DNA from: Akkermansia muciniphila
GTDB taxonomy: Bacteria > Verrucomicrobiota > Verrucomicrobiia > Verrucomicrobiales > Akkermansiaceae
Direction of reading: 5' to 3'
Length of the DNA stretch: 64,000 bases
Assembly: GCF_002884975.1 (NCBI RefSeq)
Contig: NZ_PJKB01000002.1
Coordinates: 455,369 to 519,368 of the forward strand
The number at the start of each line of letters is the position of its first letter. Positions within the stretch are counted from its first letter, which is position 1. The notes under the pieces were generated by a model. That model ran no database searches, was not told the origin of the DNA, and saw only the letters and a list, made by a program, of their open reading frames with translations. The position numbers were made by a program, and so were the translations under genes. Shown here piece by piece: positions 51,930-60,471 of the stretch.

Positions 51930-54173
51930 ATGATGATGGAAGAAAGGAATTATCTGGTTTCCGGCATGCACTGTGCGGGTTGTGCAGCCAAGGTGGAGCA
52001 CGCCGTGGAGGAATTGGAGGGTGTGGAACACGTGGAGCTGAATTTATTGACGGGGCGCATGACTGTTATGTTCCGGGAGCATGATTCCCCGGCCAGGGAC
52101 CGGCTGGCGAAGGTGGTGGAGAAAGCCGGCTTCCACCTGGCGGCCTGGCAGGAGACGCCGCTTTCCGGCGCGGAGGAAGAGGCCCGGGAGGAGGAAAACG
52201 GCGGGTCCCGCCTTGTCTGGTCCGTTTTGCTGCTTGTTCCGCTGATGTACCTGTCCATGGGCCCCATGTGGCACTGGCCCGTTCCGGGAGGAGTCTGGGG
52301 GCTCTGGATGAATTTGTGGGCGCAGTGCATTCTGGCAGCCGCGATTCTGTGGCTGAACCGGCATTATTTAATCAACGGAGTGCGGCAGCTTGCCGCGCTG
52401 TCACCCAATATGGATTCCCTGATCGCCATCGGTTCCGGTTCCGCCTTCCTGTACGGGCTGTATCTGCTGATTGCGGGGCTGTGGCAGGGAGCCGGCGTGG
52501 ACGGAATGGAGCTGTATTTTGAGTCCGCGGCCATGATCGTCACCCTGATTTCCCTGGGAAAGTATCTGGAACGCCGCTCCTACCGGAAGACAAACGCCGC
52601 CGTGAAGGGGCTGGTGAAGCTGGTTCCCCAGGAAGCCCTGGTGTGGCATGACGGCGCGGAACGGGCCGTTCCTCTGGATGAGCTCCAGGCCGGGGACCTG
52701 GTGGTAGTAAAGACCGGGCAGCGGGTTCCGGTGGACGGCATCATTGAGGAGGGGCAGGCCGCCCTGGATGAATCCGACCTGACGGGAGAAAGCATGCCCG
52801 TGGACAAGACCGCCGGGGACCGGGTAATCAGCGGCACGTTTAACCGCGCCGGGTATCTTAAAATCCGTGCGGAGCGCGTGGGCAGGGATTCCACGCTGGC
52901 CCGCATGATCCGCCTGGTGGAGCAGGCCAGCCAGTCCAGGGCTCCCATTGCACGGCTGGCGGACCGGGTATGTTATTTCTTTGTTCCCGTGGTGATTGCC
53001 ATTGCGCTGGTTGCGTTTGCCGCATGGCTGATGGCCGGGGAGGGCTTTTCCTTCGCTCTTGCCAGGGCGATTGCAGTGCTGGTGATTTCCTGCCCCTGCG
53101 TCCTGGGCCTCGCCACCCCGATCGCCATCATGGTGGGGACGGGGAGGGGGGCGCGCCTGGGCATCCTGTGCAAATCCGCCAGCGCCCTGGAGGCCCTGAG
53201 CCGCGTGGATACCGTCGTCTTCGACAAGACGGGCACCCTCACGGAAGGGGAGCCCCGGGTGGTGGCCGTTCTGCCGGAACAGCACATGAATGCGGATGAA
53301 CTGGTGGAAATGGCGGCAGCCCTGGAGCAGGGCTCGGAACATCCGGTGGGGAAAGCCATTTATGACCATGCCCGGCTGCTGGAGCTCCCCATCCGCGCGG
53401 TGGCTGATTTGTCCATTGTCCCCGGCCGCGGCATTTCCGGTACGGTGGACGGAGCGCCTTACGTGGTGGGCAATCTCAGCTTCATGAAAGACAGGGGGAT
53501 TTCATGGAAGGAGGAGGAAGCGCGCCTTCGGGAGTTCATGCGCCAGGGCGCCTCGCCGCTTTATGTGGGCAGGGAAAACCGTCCCGCCGGAGTGATCATG
53601 GTGGCGGATTCCCTGAAACCGGACAGCCGCGCGGCCGTGGACAATCTGAAGCGGATGAACCTGCGCGTGGTCATGCTGACGGGGGACAACGCCGCCACAG
53701 CGCGGCACATGGCGGGAGAACTCCACATAGATGAAGTGATTTCCGACGTTCTGCCGGATGAAAAGGCCTCCCATGTGATGAAGATGGAGGAACGGGGGGA
53801 CAAGGTGGCGATGGTGGGTGACGGCGTGAATGACGCCCCCGCGCTCGCCTGCGCCCGGGTGGGCATTTCCATGAAATCCGGAACGGAGCTGGCGATGGAG
53901 TCTTCCGACATTGTGCTGATGAAAAGCAATCCCGTGGGCGTGGCGGAAGCCCTTCAACTGGGCCGCACCACCCTGCACATCATCAGGCAGAACCTCTTCT
54001 GGGCCTTCTTTTACAACATCATCGGCATTCCGCTGGCTGCCGGGTGCCTGTATCCCGCCTTCGGCCTTACGCTGAATCCCATGATTGCTGCCGGAGCCAT
54101 GAGCCTGAGCTCCCTGTGCGTGGTGTTCAATTCCCTGCGGTTGCGCGGCTTCAAGCCCCGTCTGGAAAAATAA
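51930..54173 (+). CDS. copA: Copper-exporting P1B-type ATPase
   Basis: ATP-driven export of Cu(I) across the inner membrane, 747 residues. One N-terminal heavy-metal-binding domain has GMHCAGCAAKVEHAVEE. The membrane site motif is ISCPCVLGLATP (CPC), the phosphorylated Asp is in VFDKTGTLTEGEP, and MVGDGVNDAPALA is the hinge. Eight membrane segments are evident. Three ATG codons in a row (51930-51938) give the start; the frame extends to 51849 but overlaps the divergent promoter. No chaperone or CueR-like regulator is adjacent. Confidence 0.94.
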   Translation: MMMEERNYLVSGMHCAGCAAKVEHAVEELEGVEHVELNLLTGRMTVMFREHDSPARDRLAKVVEKAGFHLAAWQETPLSGAEEEAREEENGGSRLVWSVLLLVPLMYLSMGPMWHWPVPGGVWGLWMNLWAQCILAAAILWLNRHYLINGVRQLAALSPNMDSLIAIGSGSAFLYGLYLLIAGLWQGAGVDGMELYFESAAMIVTLISLGKYLERRSYRKTNAAVKGLVKLVPQEALVWHDGAERAVPLDELQAGDLVVVKTGQRVPVDGIIEEGQAALDESDLTGESMPVDKTAGDRVISGTFNRAGYLKIRAERVGRDSTLARMIRLVEQASQSRAPIARLADRVCYFFVPVVIAIALVAFAAWLMAGEGFSFALARAIAVLVISCPCVLGLATPIAIMVGTGRGARLGILCKSASALEALSRVDTVVFDKTGTLTEGEPRVVAVLPEQHMNADELVEMAAALEQGSEHPVGKAIYDHARLLELPIRAVADLSIVPGRGISGTVDGAPYVVGNLSFMKDRGISWKEEEARLREFMRQGASPLYVGRENRPAGVIMVADSLKPDSRAAVDNLKRMNLRVVMLTGDNAATARHMAGELHIDEVISDVLPDEKASHVMKMEERGDKVAMVGDGVNDAPALACARVGISMKSGTELAMESSDIVLMKSNPVGVAEALQLGRTTLHIIRQNLFWAFFYNIIGIPLAAGCLYPAFGLTLNPMIAAGAMSLSSLCVVFNSLRLRGFKPRLEK

Positions 54174-54204
54174 GAGGGTCTTGCCTCTCTTTTAACGCGT
54201 CCGT

Positions 54205-55863
54205 TCAGGAAGGCTGAAGCAGGGCTTGGGCCAGCGTGCGTGCGTGGTCGCCTCCGCCGCCCAGCATGCGGACCAGCTCGTCTATCCGGTCTTCATGGCT
54301 CACCTCCCGCAGGCAGGAGATGGTGCGGTTGCCCGCGGAAGCTTTCTGGACCAGATAGTGGTGGGACGCCAGCGCGGCCACCTGCGGGAAGTGCGTGATG
54401 GAGATGACCTGGTGCCGGTTCCCCAGCTGCTGCATCTTGAAACCTACGGCCCGCGCCACTTCCCCGCCCACGTTGGCGTCTATTTCGTCAAACACCAGCA
54501 GGGGGGTGGAATCCTTGTGGGCCAGCGCGCTTTTAATCGCCAGCATGATGCGGGCCAGCTCCCCGCTGGAAGCGATCAGCCGGAGAGGCTTGGAGGGTTC
54601 CCCCGGATTGGGGCCGAACAGGAATTCCACCGTTTCCATTCCCTGGGAGCCGGGTTCGTGGAGGGGGGACAGGCCCACTTCAAAGACGGCCTGGCGGAAG
54701 CCCAGTTCCCGGGAATGCCTGACGATGGAGGAAGCCAGTTTGGGCGCGGATGCCTGCCGCGCTTTGGTCAGGGCCTGTCCGGCGGCGTCCACCTGCTTGC
54801 GCAGGACGGCCATGGAGGCCCTCAGCTCTTCCAGGCGTTCCGTGCGGTGCTCGATGCGGTCCAGGCGGTGGGCCGCCTCCTCCCTCCGGGCGCAGACATC
54901 TTCAAAGGAAGGGCCGTATTTCATTTTCAGGGATTCCAGCAGGTTGATGCGCTCTTCCAGCTGGAAAAGTTCCCGTGGATCGGAATCCAGCTCGGCGGAA
55001 TAATCCGCCAGACGCCCCTCAATCTCCTTGAGCTCCAGATTTACTTCCGCCAGCGGAGCCAGCCACGCGGCGGTGGAGGCGTCCATGCGCTCCAGTTCAT
55101 GGGCCGCCCGGGTCAGTTCCCTCAACTGGGAACCCAGGCCGGGAACATCCGTTTCCTCCAGCATGGCAAGCATTCTGGAAACCTGTTCCTGAAGCCTGGT
55201 GCCGTTGCGGGCGCGCTGCCAGCGTTCCTCCAGCGTGAGCACTTCCTCCGGCGTGAAGGCGGCGGCGTCTATCTCGTCCACCTGGTGGCGCAGCAGTTCT
55301 ATTTCCCGCGCCGTGGCCGCTTCCGCATGCTCCAGGTCGTCATACGCCCGGCGCGCGTCCTGCCACTGCCGCCAGGCGTCCGCATAGGCGTGCATGAGGG
55401 GGGCGTGTTCGCCGAAGGCGTCCAGCAGGGAAAGCTGCCTTTCCTGGGAGATCAGGGAGCGGTGGTCGCTGGGGCCGTGCATGTCCACTAGGCAGGCGCC
55501 CGCCTCCCGCAGCAGGTTCAGGGTGCACGGGCTGTCATTCAGGAACTGGCGGTTGGCCGTGGAGGAAATAATGCGCTTGATGATCAGGTTGCCGTCTTCG
55601 CAGGGCGGCACGCCGTGTTCATTCAGAATGGCGTGCACCGGGGAGGAGTCCGGCAGGTGGAACACGGCCTCTACGCTGCATTGCTGTTCTCCGGACCGGA
55701 TGAGTGTTTTGTCCGCACGCTCTCCCAGCGCCAGTCGTATGGCGCCGATGATGACGGATTTCCCCGCGCCCGTTTCCCCCGTGATGCAGATGAAGCCGGA
55801 GCTGGGTTCCCAGAGCAGCTGGTCCACAAGGGCCAGGTTTCTAATTTTCAGCAATGTAAGCAT
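54205..55863 (-). CDS. recN: DNA repair protein RecN
   Basis: SMC-like ATPase for double-strand break repair. From the ATG at 55863 (MLTLLKIRNLALVDQL) it has 552 residues, the normal length; an ATG at 55887 is an alternative. Walker A is GETGAGKSVIIGAI. The long central coiled coil (about 150-400) is rich in Glu/Leu/Arg. SSGELARIMLAIKSAL is the signature, and Walker B is LLVFDEIDANVGG. It is divergently transcribed from the MBL hydrolase, with 64 bases between starts. Confidence 0.95.
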   Translation of the reverse strand: MLTLLKIRNLALVDQLLWEPSSGFICITGETGAGKSVIIGAIRLALGERADKTLIRSGEQQCSVEAVFHLPDSSPVHAILNEHGVPPCEDGNLIIKRIISSTANRQFLNDSPCTLNLLREAGACLVDMHGPSDHRSLISQERQLSLLDAFGEHAPLMHAYADAWRQWQDARRAYDDLEHAEAATAREIELLRHQVDEIDAAAFTPEEVLTLEERWQRARNGTRLQEQVSRMLAMLEETDVPGLGSQLRELTRAAHELERMDASTAAWLAPLAEVNLELKEIEGRLADYSAELDSDPRELFQLEERINLLESLKMKYGPSFEDVCARREEAAHRLDRIEHRTERLEELRASMAVLRKQVDAAGQALTKARQASAPKLASSIVRHSRELGFRQAVFEVGLSPLHEPGSQGMETVEFLFGPNPGEPSKPLRLIASSGELARIMLAIKSALAHKDSTPLLVFDEIDANVGGEVARAVGFKMQQLGNRHQVISITHFPQVAALASHHYLVQKASAGNRTISCLREVSHEDRIDELVRMLGGGGDHARTLAQALLQPS

Positions 55864-55927
55864 TCGGGCTTTGGATTTTGAATGCATTATGGCATCATTT
55901 GCTCTAAACGCAATCATGACCTCTGTG

Positions 55928-56701
55928 ATGAACATTCTCTTTCTGGGTACCGGGACGTCCACCGGAGTTCCCCAGATAGGTTGCTCCTGTGCGGTCTGCA
56001 CATCGCCGGATCCCAGGAACAAGCGGTTGCGTTCTTCGATTTACGTGGAAGCCGCGGGCACCCGCATTCTGCTGGATTCCTCCCCGGACCTGCGTCAGCA
56101 GGCCCTGCGGGAAAACATCACGGACGTGGACGCTGTGCTGTACACGCACGCCCATGTGGACCATGTGGGCGGGTTTGACGATCTGCGCGCCTTCTGCTGG
56201 CGCAGGTCCGGCGGCCTGCCCCTGTACGCTTCCCCGCAGACAATGGAGGCCCTGCGGACCATGTACGGCTGGGCGTTTGAACCGAAAACGGCCCGGAGCG
56301 GCTACGTCAGGCCGGAACCTCACGAGGTGACGGAGCCGTTCCGCGTAGGGAGCGTGCTGGTGACGCCTCTTCCCGTAATGCATGCCGGGGTGGAGACTTA
56401 TGCCTACGTGCTGGAGGCGGAAGGGCAGCGGCTGGCATACATGCCGGATGTGAAAAGCATTCCGGAGGCCACCCTGGAGGCCATGAAAGGGGTTGACCTG
56501 CTGATCATTGACGGCTTGCGCTATCATCTGCACCCCACGCATCTGTGCCTGGAGGAATCCCTGGCCGCCATTGCCGCCATCCGGCCCCGGCGCGCCGTGC
56601 TGACCCACATGTCCCATGACATGGATTACCATATTCTTTCCGGCAAACTGCCGGAAAATGTCATTCCGGCCTACGACGGCCTGAGGCTGTCCCTGCCGTA
56701 A
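55928..56701 (+). CDS. MBL-fold metallohydrolase (PhnP-like)
   Basis: A 257-residue zinc hydrolase of the metallo-beta-lactamase fold. Metal motifs are visible: LYTHAHVDHVGGFDD (HxHxDH), VMHAGVETYAY, LLIIDGLRYHLHPTHL and VLTHMSHDMDYH. The start MNILFLGTGTSTGVPQIGC and the Cys-containing CSCAVCTS segment resemble PhnP-type phosphodiesterases that cleave cyclic ribose phosphates, but no phn operon is present. ATG at 55928, with 55916 as alternative. Followed by a WecG-type gene 26 bases downstream. Confidence 0.88.
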   Translation: MNILFLGTGTSTGVPQIGCSCAVCTSPDPRNKRLRSSIYVEAAGTRILLDSSPDLRQQALRENITDVDAVLYTHAHVDHVGGFDDLRAFCWRRSGGLPLYASPQTMEALRTMYGWAFEPKTARSGYVRPEPHEVTEPFRVGSVLVTPLPVMHAGVETYAYVLEAEGQRLAYMPDVKSIPEATLEAMKGVDLLIIDGLRYHLHPTHLCLEESLAAIAAIRPRRAVLTHMSHDMDYHILSGKLPENVIPAYDGLRLSLP

Positions 56702-56727
56702 TTTCCTTCCTTCATTCCCACCAGGCC

Positions 56728-57522
56728 ATGACTGCTCCAAACGATCCTGACCAGCCCGGCGCACGGATTCCATGCCAGACCAGGAAGGTGTTCGGCTTTC
56801 CCGTGGCCGTCAGTTCCGTGGAGGAATTGAGCCGCGCCCTGGCGGAGCATGCGCCGGAAGCGCAGGCCCCGTGCCTGGTAGCCGCCGCGGATGTGCATGT
56901 GATGACCCTCGGCGTGCATGATCCGGATTACGGAGCCGTGCTGGAAAAGATGGACGTGGTTTGCCCGGACGGCATGCCCGTGGTGTGGAAGCTGAACCAG
57001 GGGCTTTCCGCCGGGGAAAGGGCCGCTGAACGCGTAAGCGGGCCGGATTTGATGGAAGCCCTGGTCAGGGCGAATGCCGCCTATCCGGAACTGCGCCATT
57101 TTCTGCTGGGCGGGGATGAAGAAATGCTGGAGGTTCTGGGCTCCGTATTGAAGGAGAAGCACCCCGCTTTCCATCTGGCCGGTGCCTATTCCCCTCCCTT
57201 CCATTCCTGGACGGAGGAAGACCGGAGGGCCATGAGGGAGGCCATCGCCTCAAGCGGGGCCAATGTGGTCTGGGTGGGCCTGGGCTGCCCCAAGCAGGAA
57301 CGGTGGATGGCGGAACAGAAGGAGCTGCTGCCCCCGGCGGTTTATGTGGGGGTGGGGGCCGCATTTGCCTTTCATGCCGGAACGGTGAAACGCGCTCCCC
57401 GGTGGATGCAGAGGAACGGCCTGGAATGGCTGTACCGCATTTACCGGGAACCGGGACGGCTGCTCAAGCGTTACGTGAAACATAACAGCCTGTTCGTGTG
57501 GTACGTGCTGACGGGGAGGTAA
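56728..57522 (+). CDS. WecG/TagA/CpsF-family glycosyltransferase
   Basis: Transfers a ManNAc-type sugar to a lipid-linked intermediate. 264 residues, family GT26. It contains VVCPDGMPVVWKLN (with the substrate-binding Asp), RVSGPDLMEALV, WVGLGCPKQERWM, VGVGAAFAFHAG, and the C-terminal APRWMQRNGLEWLYRIYREP. The C-terminal segment of basic and aromatic residues probably contacts the membrane. No other polysaccharide genes are adjacent, so its pathway (capsule, enterobacterial-common-antigen-like or exopolysaccharide) is not clear. Confidence 0.93.
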   Translation: MTAPNDPDQPGARIPCQTRKVFGFPVAVSSVEELSRALAEHAPEAQAPCLVAAADVHVMTLGVHDPDYGAVLEKMDVVCPDGMPVVWKLNQGLSAGERAAERVSGPDLMEALVRANAAYPELRHFLLGGDEEMLEVLGSVLKEKHPAFHLAGAYSPPFHSWTEEDRRAMREAIASSGANVVWVGLGCPKQERWMAEQKELLPPAVYVGVGAAFAFHAGTVKRAPRWMQRNGLEWLYRIYREPGRLLKRYVKHNSLFVWYVLTGR

Positions 57523-57681
57523 GGCCTTTTCCCGGTGCGTGCCCCGGAGATGGGGCGCAGGTTATTTTGGCCTTGCACCGTTCTTGTGCGGTTTTATCAT
57601 GGCTTCTCCTGGTCCTGCACGTCCGCAAGGGATGCGGGTGACGGTTCCCACTTCCTACCCGCCTTTAACTTTATTTCTTCT

Positions 57682-58383
57682 ATGTTCTTTCGCCGCATTT
57701 CCCGGAAAACCTGGTATGAAAAAGCCGTGGAACGCGTTTTCAGGGACAGGAGGCTGTGTGAGGAAAAGCTGCTTCCCTTCGGCTGCGTTCACGGGGAAAA
57801 TGGTTTTACATACCGGGCAAAACTGCTGAATGGCCGGCGCCGCATGGAATTTGAAATACACGCGGACGGTTCCGTCAGTGTGGTGATGCATGATGCGGAC
57901 GGGAAGGACATCCTGCAATCAGCTCAGGCGGCGGACAGGTTGCAGGAAAGGGCGCTGCGCAGGGAATATGAGGAAGAGCTGTGGCATGTGGCGGAATGCT
58001 GCTTTGAGCCCGATTTCTTCAAGGGAGGTCCCGCCCGGAGCCTCATCACCCATGTCCGGGAGGTTTACGGGGACGAACTGGAATTCCTGTGGCGCAAGTC
58101 GCCGGGGAGCGCCATCGTACGCCGGAAGGACACGGAAAAATGGTATGCCGTTTTCCTGGCCGTGCCGCGGTTGAAACTGGGCGGCAGTTCCAAGGAAAGG
58201 GTGGAGGTGCTGAATTTGCGGGTTTGCCCCGGCGAGCTTGACGGCCTTGTGGACCATCGCAGCCGTTTTCCGGCCTACCACATGAATAAGAAAAACTGGG
58301 TAAGCCTCTGTCTGGACGGCGCCGTTCCTTTTGAGGAACTGGCCGCGCGCCTGGAGACCAGCCGCCGGCTTGCCGGAAAGTGA
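57682..58383 (+). CDS. MmcQ/YjbR-family protein
   Basis: A 233-residue protein. The C-terminal half (about 115-215) matches YjbR/MmcQ: SPGSAIVRRKDTEKWYAVFL, then LNLRVCPGELDGL, and FPAYHMNKKNWVSLCLDG. The N-terminal half (MFFRRISRKTWYEKAVERVF and following) is a YjbR-associated extension with beta strands. YjbR proteins have a double-wing, DNA-binding-like fold of unknown cellular role. The ATG at 57682 was chosen because the preceding codons include sequence unlike the family. Function unknown. Confidence 0.85.
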   Translation: MFFRRISRKTWYEKAVERVFRDRRLCEEKLLPFGCVHGENGFTYRAKLLNGRRRMEFEIHADGSVSVVMHDADGKDILQSAQAADRLQERALRREYEEELWHVAECCFEPDFFKGGPARSLITHVREVYGDELEFLWRKSPGSAIVRRKDTEKWYAVFLAVPRLKLGGSSKERVEVLNLRVCPGELDGLVDHRSRFPAYHMNKKNWVSLCLDGAVPFEELAARLETSRRLAGK

Positions 58384-58521
58384 GCGCCGCTGCCGGCGGT
58401 TTCCCGGACGGCTTATGTTTTCCGCACCCGGAATCCGTCTGGAATACGGCGGCGTGGCTTGCGGGTGGGAAGGCAGGACGGGGCTCTTGACCCGGAAGGG
58501 GGCCGGGCCTACAGTGGGGGC

Positions 58522-58848
58522 ATGAACATTGAAGAAAAGGCGCTGTCCACATTCCGCACGGAACCCTGGCGCCACAACTGCGCCCAGGCCGTTTGCGCGG
58601 CCCTGGGAAGGGAGGATTTGCTGGAAGCCGTCTCCGCGTGCGGCACCGGAAGAGCTCCTGACGGAGTATGCGGCGCCTTATATGGAGCGCTTCTGTGCAC
58701 GCCCGTGCAGTCAAGGGAGGAGCTGAAGCGGCGGTTTGTGGAAAAGCTGGGTTATTTCCATTGCAGGGAGCTGAAAAAAGAAGGCTGCGTTCCATGCCGG
58801 GACTGCGTTGCCTCCGCGGCGTTTATGGCTTTTGATTTGCAGGAGTGA
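58522..58848 (+). CDS. C_GCAxxG_C_C-family redox-active small protein
   Basis: A 108-residue protein of the Cys-rich C_GCAxxG_C_C family. Cysteine motifs run in order: RHNCAQAVCAALG, SACGTGRAPDGVCGALYGALLC, FHCRELKKEGCVPCRDC. These proteins are often fused or linked to redox enzymes, and the cysteines suggest a metal cluster or disulfide relay. The glycine-rich loop is shortened compared with the usual consensus. No operon partner. Exact role unknown. Confidence 0.82.
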   Translation: MNIEEKALSTFRTEPWRHNCAQAVCAALGREDLLEAVSACGTGRAPDGVCGALYGALLCTPVQSREELKRRFVEKLGYFHCRELKKEGCVPCRDCVASAAFMAFDLQE

Positions 58849-58894
58849 ACGCAGAATGACACGACTGTATTCATAGTTTTTCATGAAGAAAGAG

Positions 58895-58918
58895 TCTATT
58901 GGAATGAATCCAAATAGA
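58895..58918. promoter_or_regulatory. Imperfect dyad just before the first LEA-like gene
   Basis: TCTATTGGA and TCCAAATAGA are inverted around ATGAA with one unpaired base, ending eight bases before the ATG at 58927. It may be an operator or a translation-controlling hairpin. Confidence 0.35.
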
Positions 58919-58926
58919 ACAACGTC

Positions 58927-59256
58927 ATGAAAAAATTGATATATGCTATAGCAGCGGTAGCCGTTGCAGTTCCCGTCGTGGCCCTGGCCCAGAGCGCCTG
59001 TAACAGCGATTCCTGCACCAAGGGTGACAAGGACATGGCCGAAGCCAAGGACCACATGAAAAAGGGCGCCAAAGCCGCCAAGGACGCCGCTTCTGAAAAA
59101 ATGAAGGAAGGCAAGGAAGCGGTGAAGGACGCTTACGAAAAGAGCAAGGAAGCCGTGAAGGATACTTACCAGGACAGCAAGGAAGCCGTAGACCATGCGG
59201 CGGACAGGGCTGCCGATAAGGCCGAAGCCATCGGCGACGCTGCGAAAAACGGTTAA
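58927..59256 (+). CDS. Exported LEA/YtxH-like repeat protein
   Basis: A 109-residue protein. The signal peptide (KKLIYAIAAVAVAVPVVALAQ) is followed by a short Cys segment (SACNSDSCTKGD). An 11-residue-type amphipathic repeat then runs through the rest: KDHMKKGAKAAKDAASEKMK, EGKEAVKDAYEKSKEAVKDT and so on. Such repeats fold into long helices on drying or stress in LEA proteins. The next gene encodes a second copy without a signal. Stress protection is inferred from the family pattern. Confidence 0.82.
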   Translation: MKKLIYAIAAVAVAVPVVALAQSACNSDSCTKGDKDMAEAKDHMKKGAKAAKDAASEKMKEGKEAVKDAYEKSKEAVKDTYQDSKEAVDHAADRAADKAEAIGDAAKNG

Positions 59257-59290
59257 TTCAAACAATTAAAAAGCAAACCATTTAATTATT

Positions 59291-59488
59291 ATGTGTGACT
59301 CCAAAGATCATATGAACCATATGCATGAAGGCTGTGGATGCTCGAAAGATGCCGCTTCCGGAAAGATGGAAGAAGGCAAGAAAGCAATGAAAGACGCCTA
59401 CGAAAAAGGCAAGGAAGGCGTCAAGGATATGGCTTCCGGGGTAAGCGACAAGGCCAAGTCCATGATGGACAAGGACAAAAACGCTTAA
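59291..59488 (+). CDS. Cytoplasmic LEA-like repeat protein with His/Cys/Met-rich N-terminus
   Basis: A 65-residue protein without signal peptide, 34 bases after its larger relative. Its repeat core (KDAASGKMEEGKKAMKDAYE, then KGKEGVKDM) is nearly the same as in that gene, also at DNA level, so the two arose by tandem duplication. The N-terminus MCDSKDHMNHMHEGCGCSKD concentrates Cys, His and Met and looks able to bind a soft metal. It is near the size limit for detection but codon use and duplication support it. Confidence 0.75.
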   Translation: MCDSKDHMNHMHEGCGCSKDAASGKMEEGKKAMKDAYEKGKEGVKDMASGVSDKAKSMMDKDKNA

Positions 59489-59542
59489 TTCCGGCGGTTG
59501 AATAAGCCGTTTTTTATTCCGCATCCCGTATGCGGAATGATT

Positions 59543-59577
59543 TCCCCTTGTCCGGGTTTCCGGGCGAGGGGATTTTT
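59543..59577. terminator. Bidirectional terminator between the LEA-like genes and lpxI
   Basis: TCCCCT and AGGGGA flank an inner CCGG/CCGG hairpin, with AAAT/ATTTTT runs at the ends. A second stem (ATTCCGCAT/ATGCGGAAT) lies just before, at 59518-59540. It serves both the plus genes and the minus-strand lpxI, whose stop is at 59576. Confidence 0.65.
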
Positions 59578-60439
59578 ATGCAGGCCGGTCTGCCGGGGAA
59601 GGGCCGCCCTGTTCCGGGAGCTGGAGGGCGTGCAGGCTGATCTTGTGCTTTTTGCAGAGCTGCTCCACCCTGTCACGTTCCAGCAGGATGGTTTTTCCCG
59701 CTTCCAGGGCGATTTGCCTGATGCCGCATTCCGCGCACGTCTGGATGGTGACGGGGCCGATGGTGGGAATGTCAAAGCGCATGTCATGCCCCAGGCGGGC
59801 CACTTTGGCCAGCGTAGCGGGTTTGCCGTTGCCCAGCTCGCCGCCGCGGCGGATGCAGTTGTTGGTGCCTTCAATGGCTTCCACGGCCACCACGGTGCCA
59901 TGGTGCACAATGACGGACTGCCCGATGTGGAGGCGCGTGATTTCCTTGGCCATCTGCATGCCGAAGACGGCGTCCTCCCATTGTTCGGGCGTGGGCCGCG
60001 GTCCGGCGATGTGGCCCGGCTGCGGCATGTGCTCTTCCATGTACGTGAAGGCGGGCAGGATGGTGAAGCCTTCCTTTTCCGCCTCCGTGATGACGGCCCC
60101 CAGCAGGGAATCCGCATTTTTCTCCGGCATGCGCATCAGTACGGAAAGGGCGCGCAGGTCCGGACGGAGGGAAAGAATATTCTTCGGGTTGATGCCTCCG
60201 GCCATGATGACGTTCTGCACGCCGTTCTTTTTCAGGAAGGAGAACGGCTTGCTGAGCTGCCCCACGCTGAACTCCTTGTAGACATCGCACAGGGGGATGA
60301 CGGCGGGATTGGTCTCCCCCTTGAAGCCCACGGCCACAATGCGCAGCTCCGGCGTCCGGCGGCGCGCCCCCCGGACAATGTATTCCGGGTAGAGGCCGTC
60401 TCCGGCTACCAGGCCTAATACGGGCGGGTCTGTCGTCAT
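59576..60439 (-). CDS. lpxI: UDP-2,3-diacylglucosamine pyrophosphatase LpxI
   Basis: Lipid A synthesis step producing lipid X; the alternative to LpxH. 287 residues. The N-terminal part (LGLVAGDGLYPEYIVRGAR) and the C-terminal DUF1009 domain (VVAVEAIEGTNNCIRRGGEL, then PTIGPVTIQTCAECGIRQIA) match LpxI. It is the last gene after E1 alpha, E1 beta and E2, 32 bases behind the E2 stop, an unusual place for a lipid A gene. The catalytic Asp of LpxI lies in the C-terminal domain but I cannot place it with certainty. Confidence 0.9.
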   Translation of the reverse strand: MTTDPPVLGLVAGDGLYPEYIVRGARRRTPELRIVAVGFKGETNPAVIPLCDVYKEFSVGQLSKPFSFLKKNGVQNVIMAGGINPKNILSLRPDLRALSVLMRMPEKNADSLLGAVITEAEKEGFTILPAFTYMEEHMPQPGHIAGPRPTPEQWEDAVFGMQMAKEITRLHIGQSVIVHHGTVVAVEAIEGTNNCIRRGGELGNGKPATLAKVARLGHDMRFDIPTIGPVTIQTCAECGIRQIALEAGKTILLERDRVEQLCKKHKISLHALQLPEQGGPSPADRPA

Positions 60440-60471
60440 GCGGCGTGAAGCGTGCGGGAACGTGGGGCTGG

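Noticed and set aside
55394-55915. Upstream extension of the MBL hydrolase inside recN
   Set aside because: It is antisense to the recN coding sequence; the family N-terminus MNILFLGTGTS begins at 55928.
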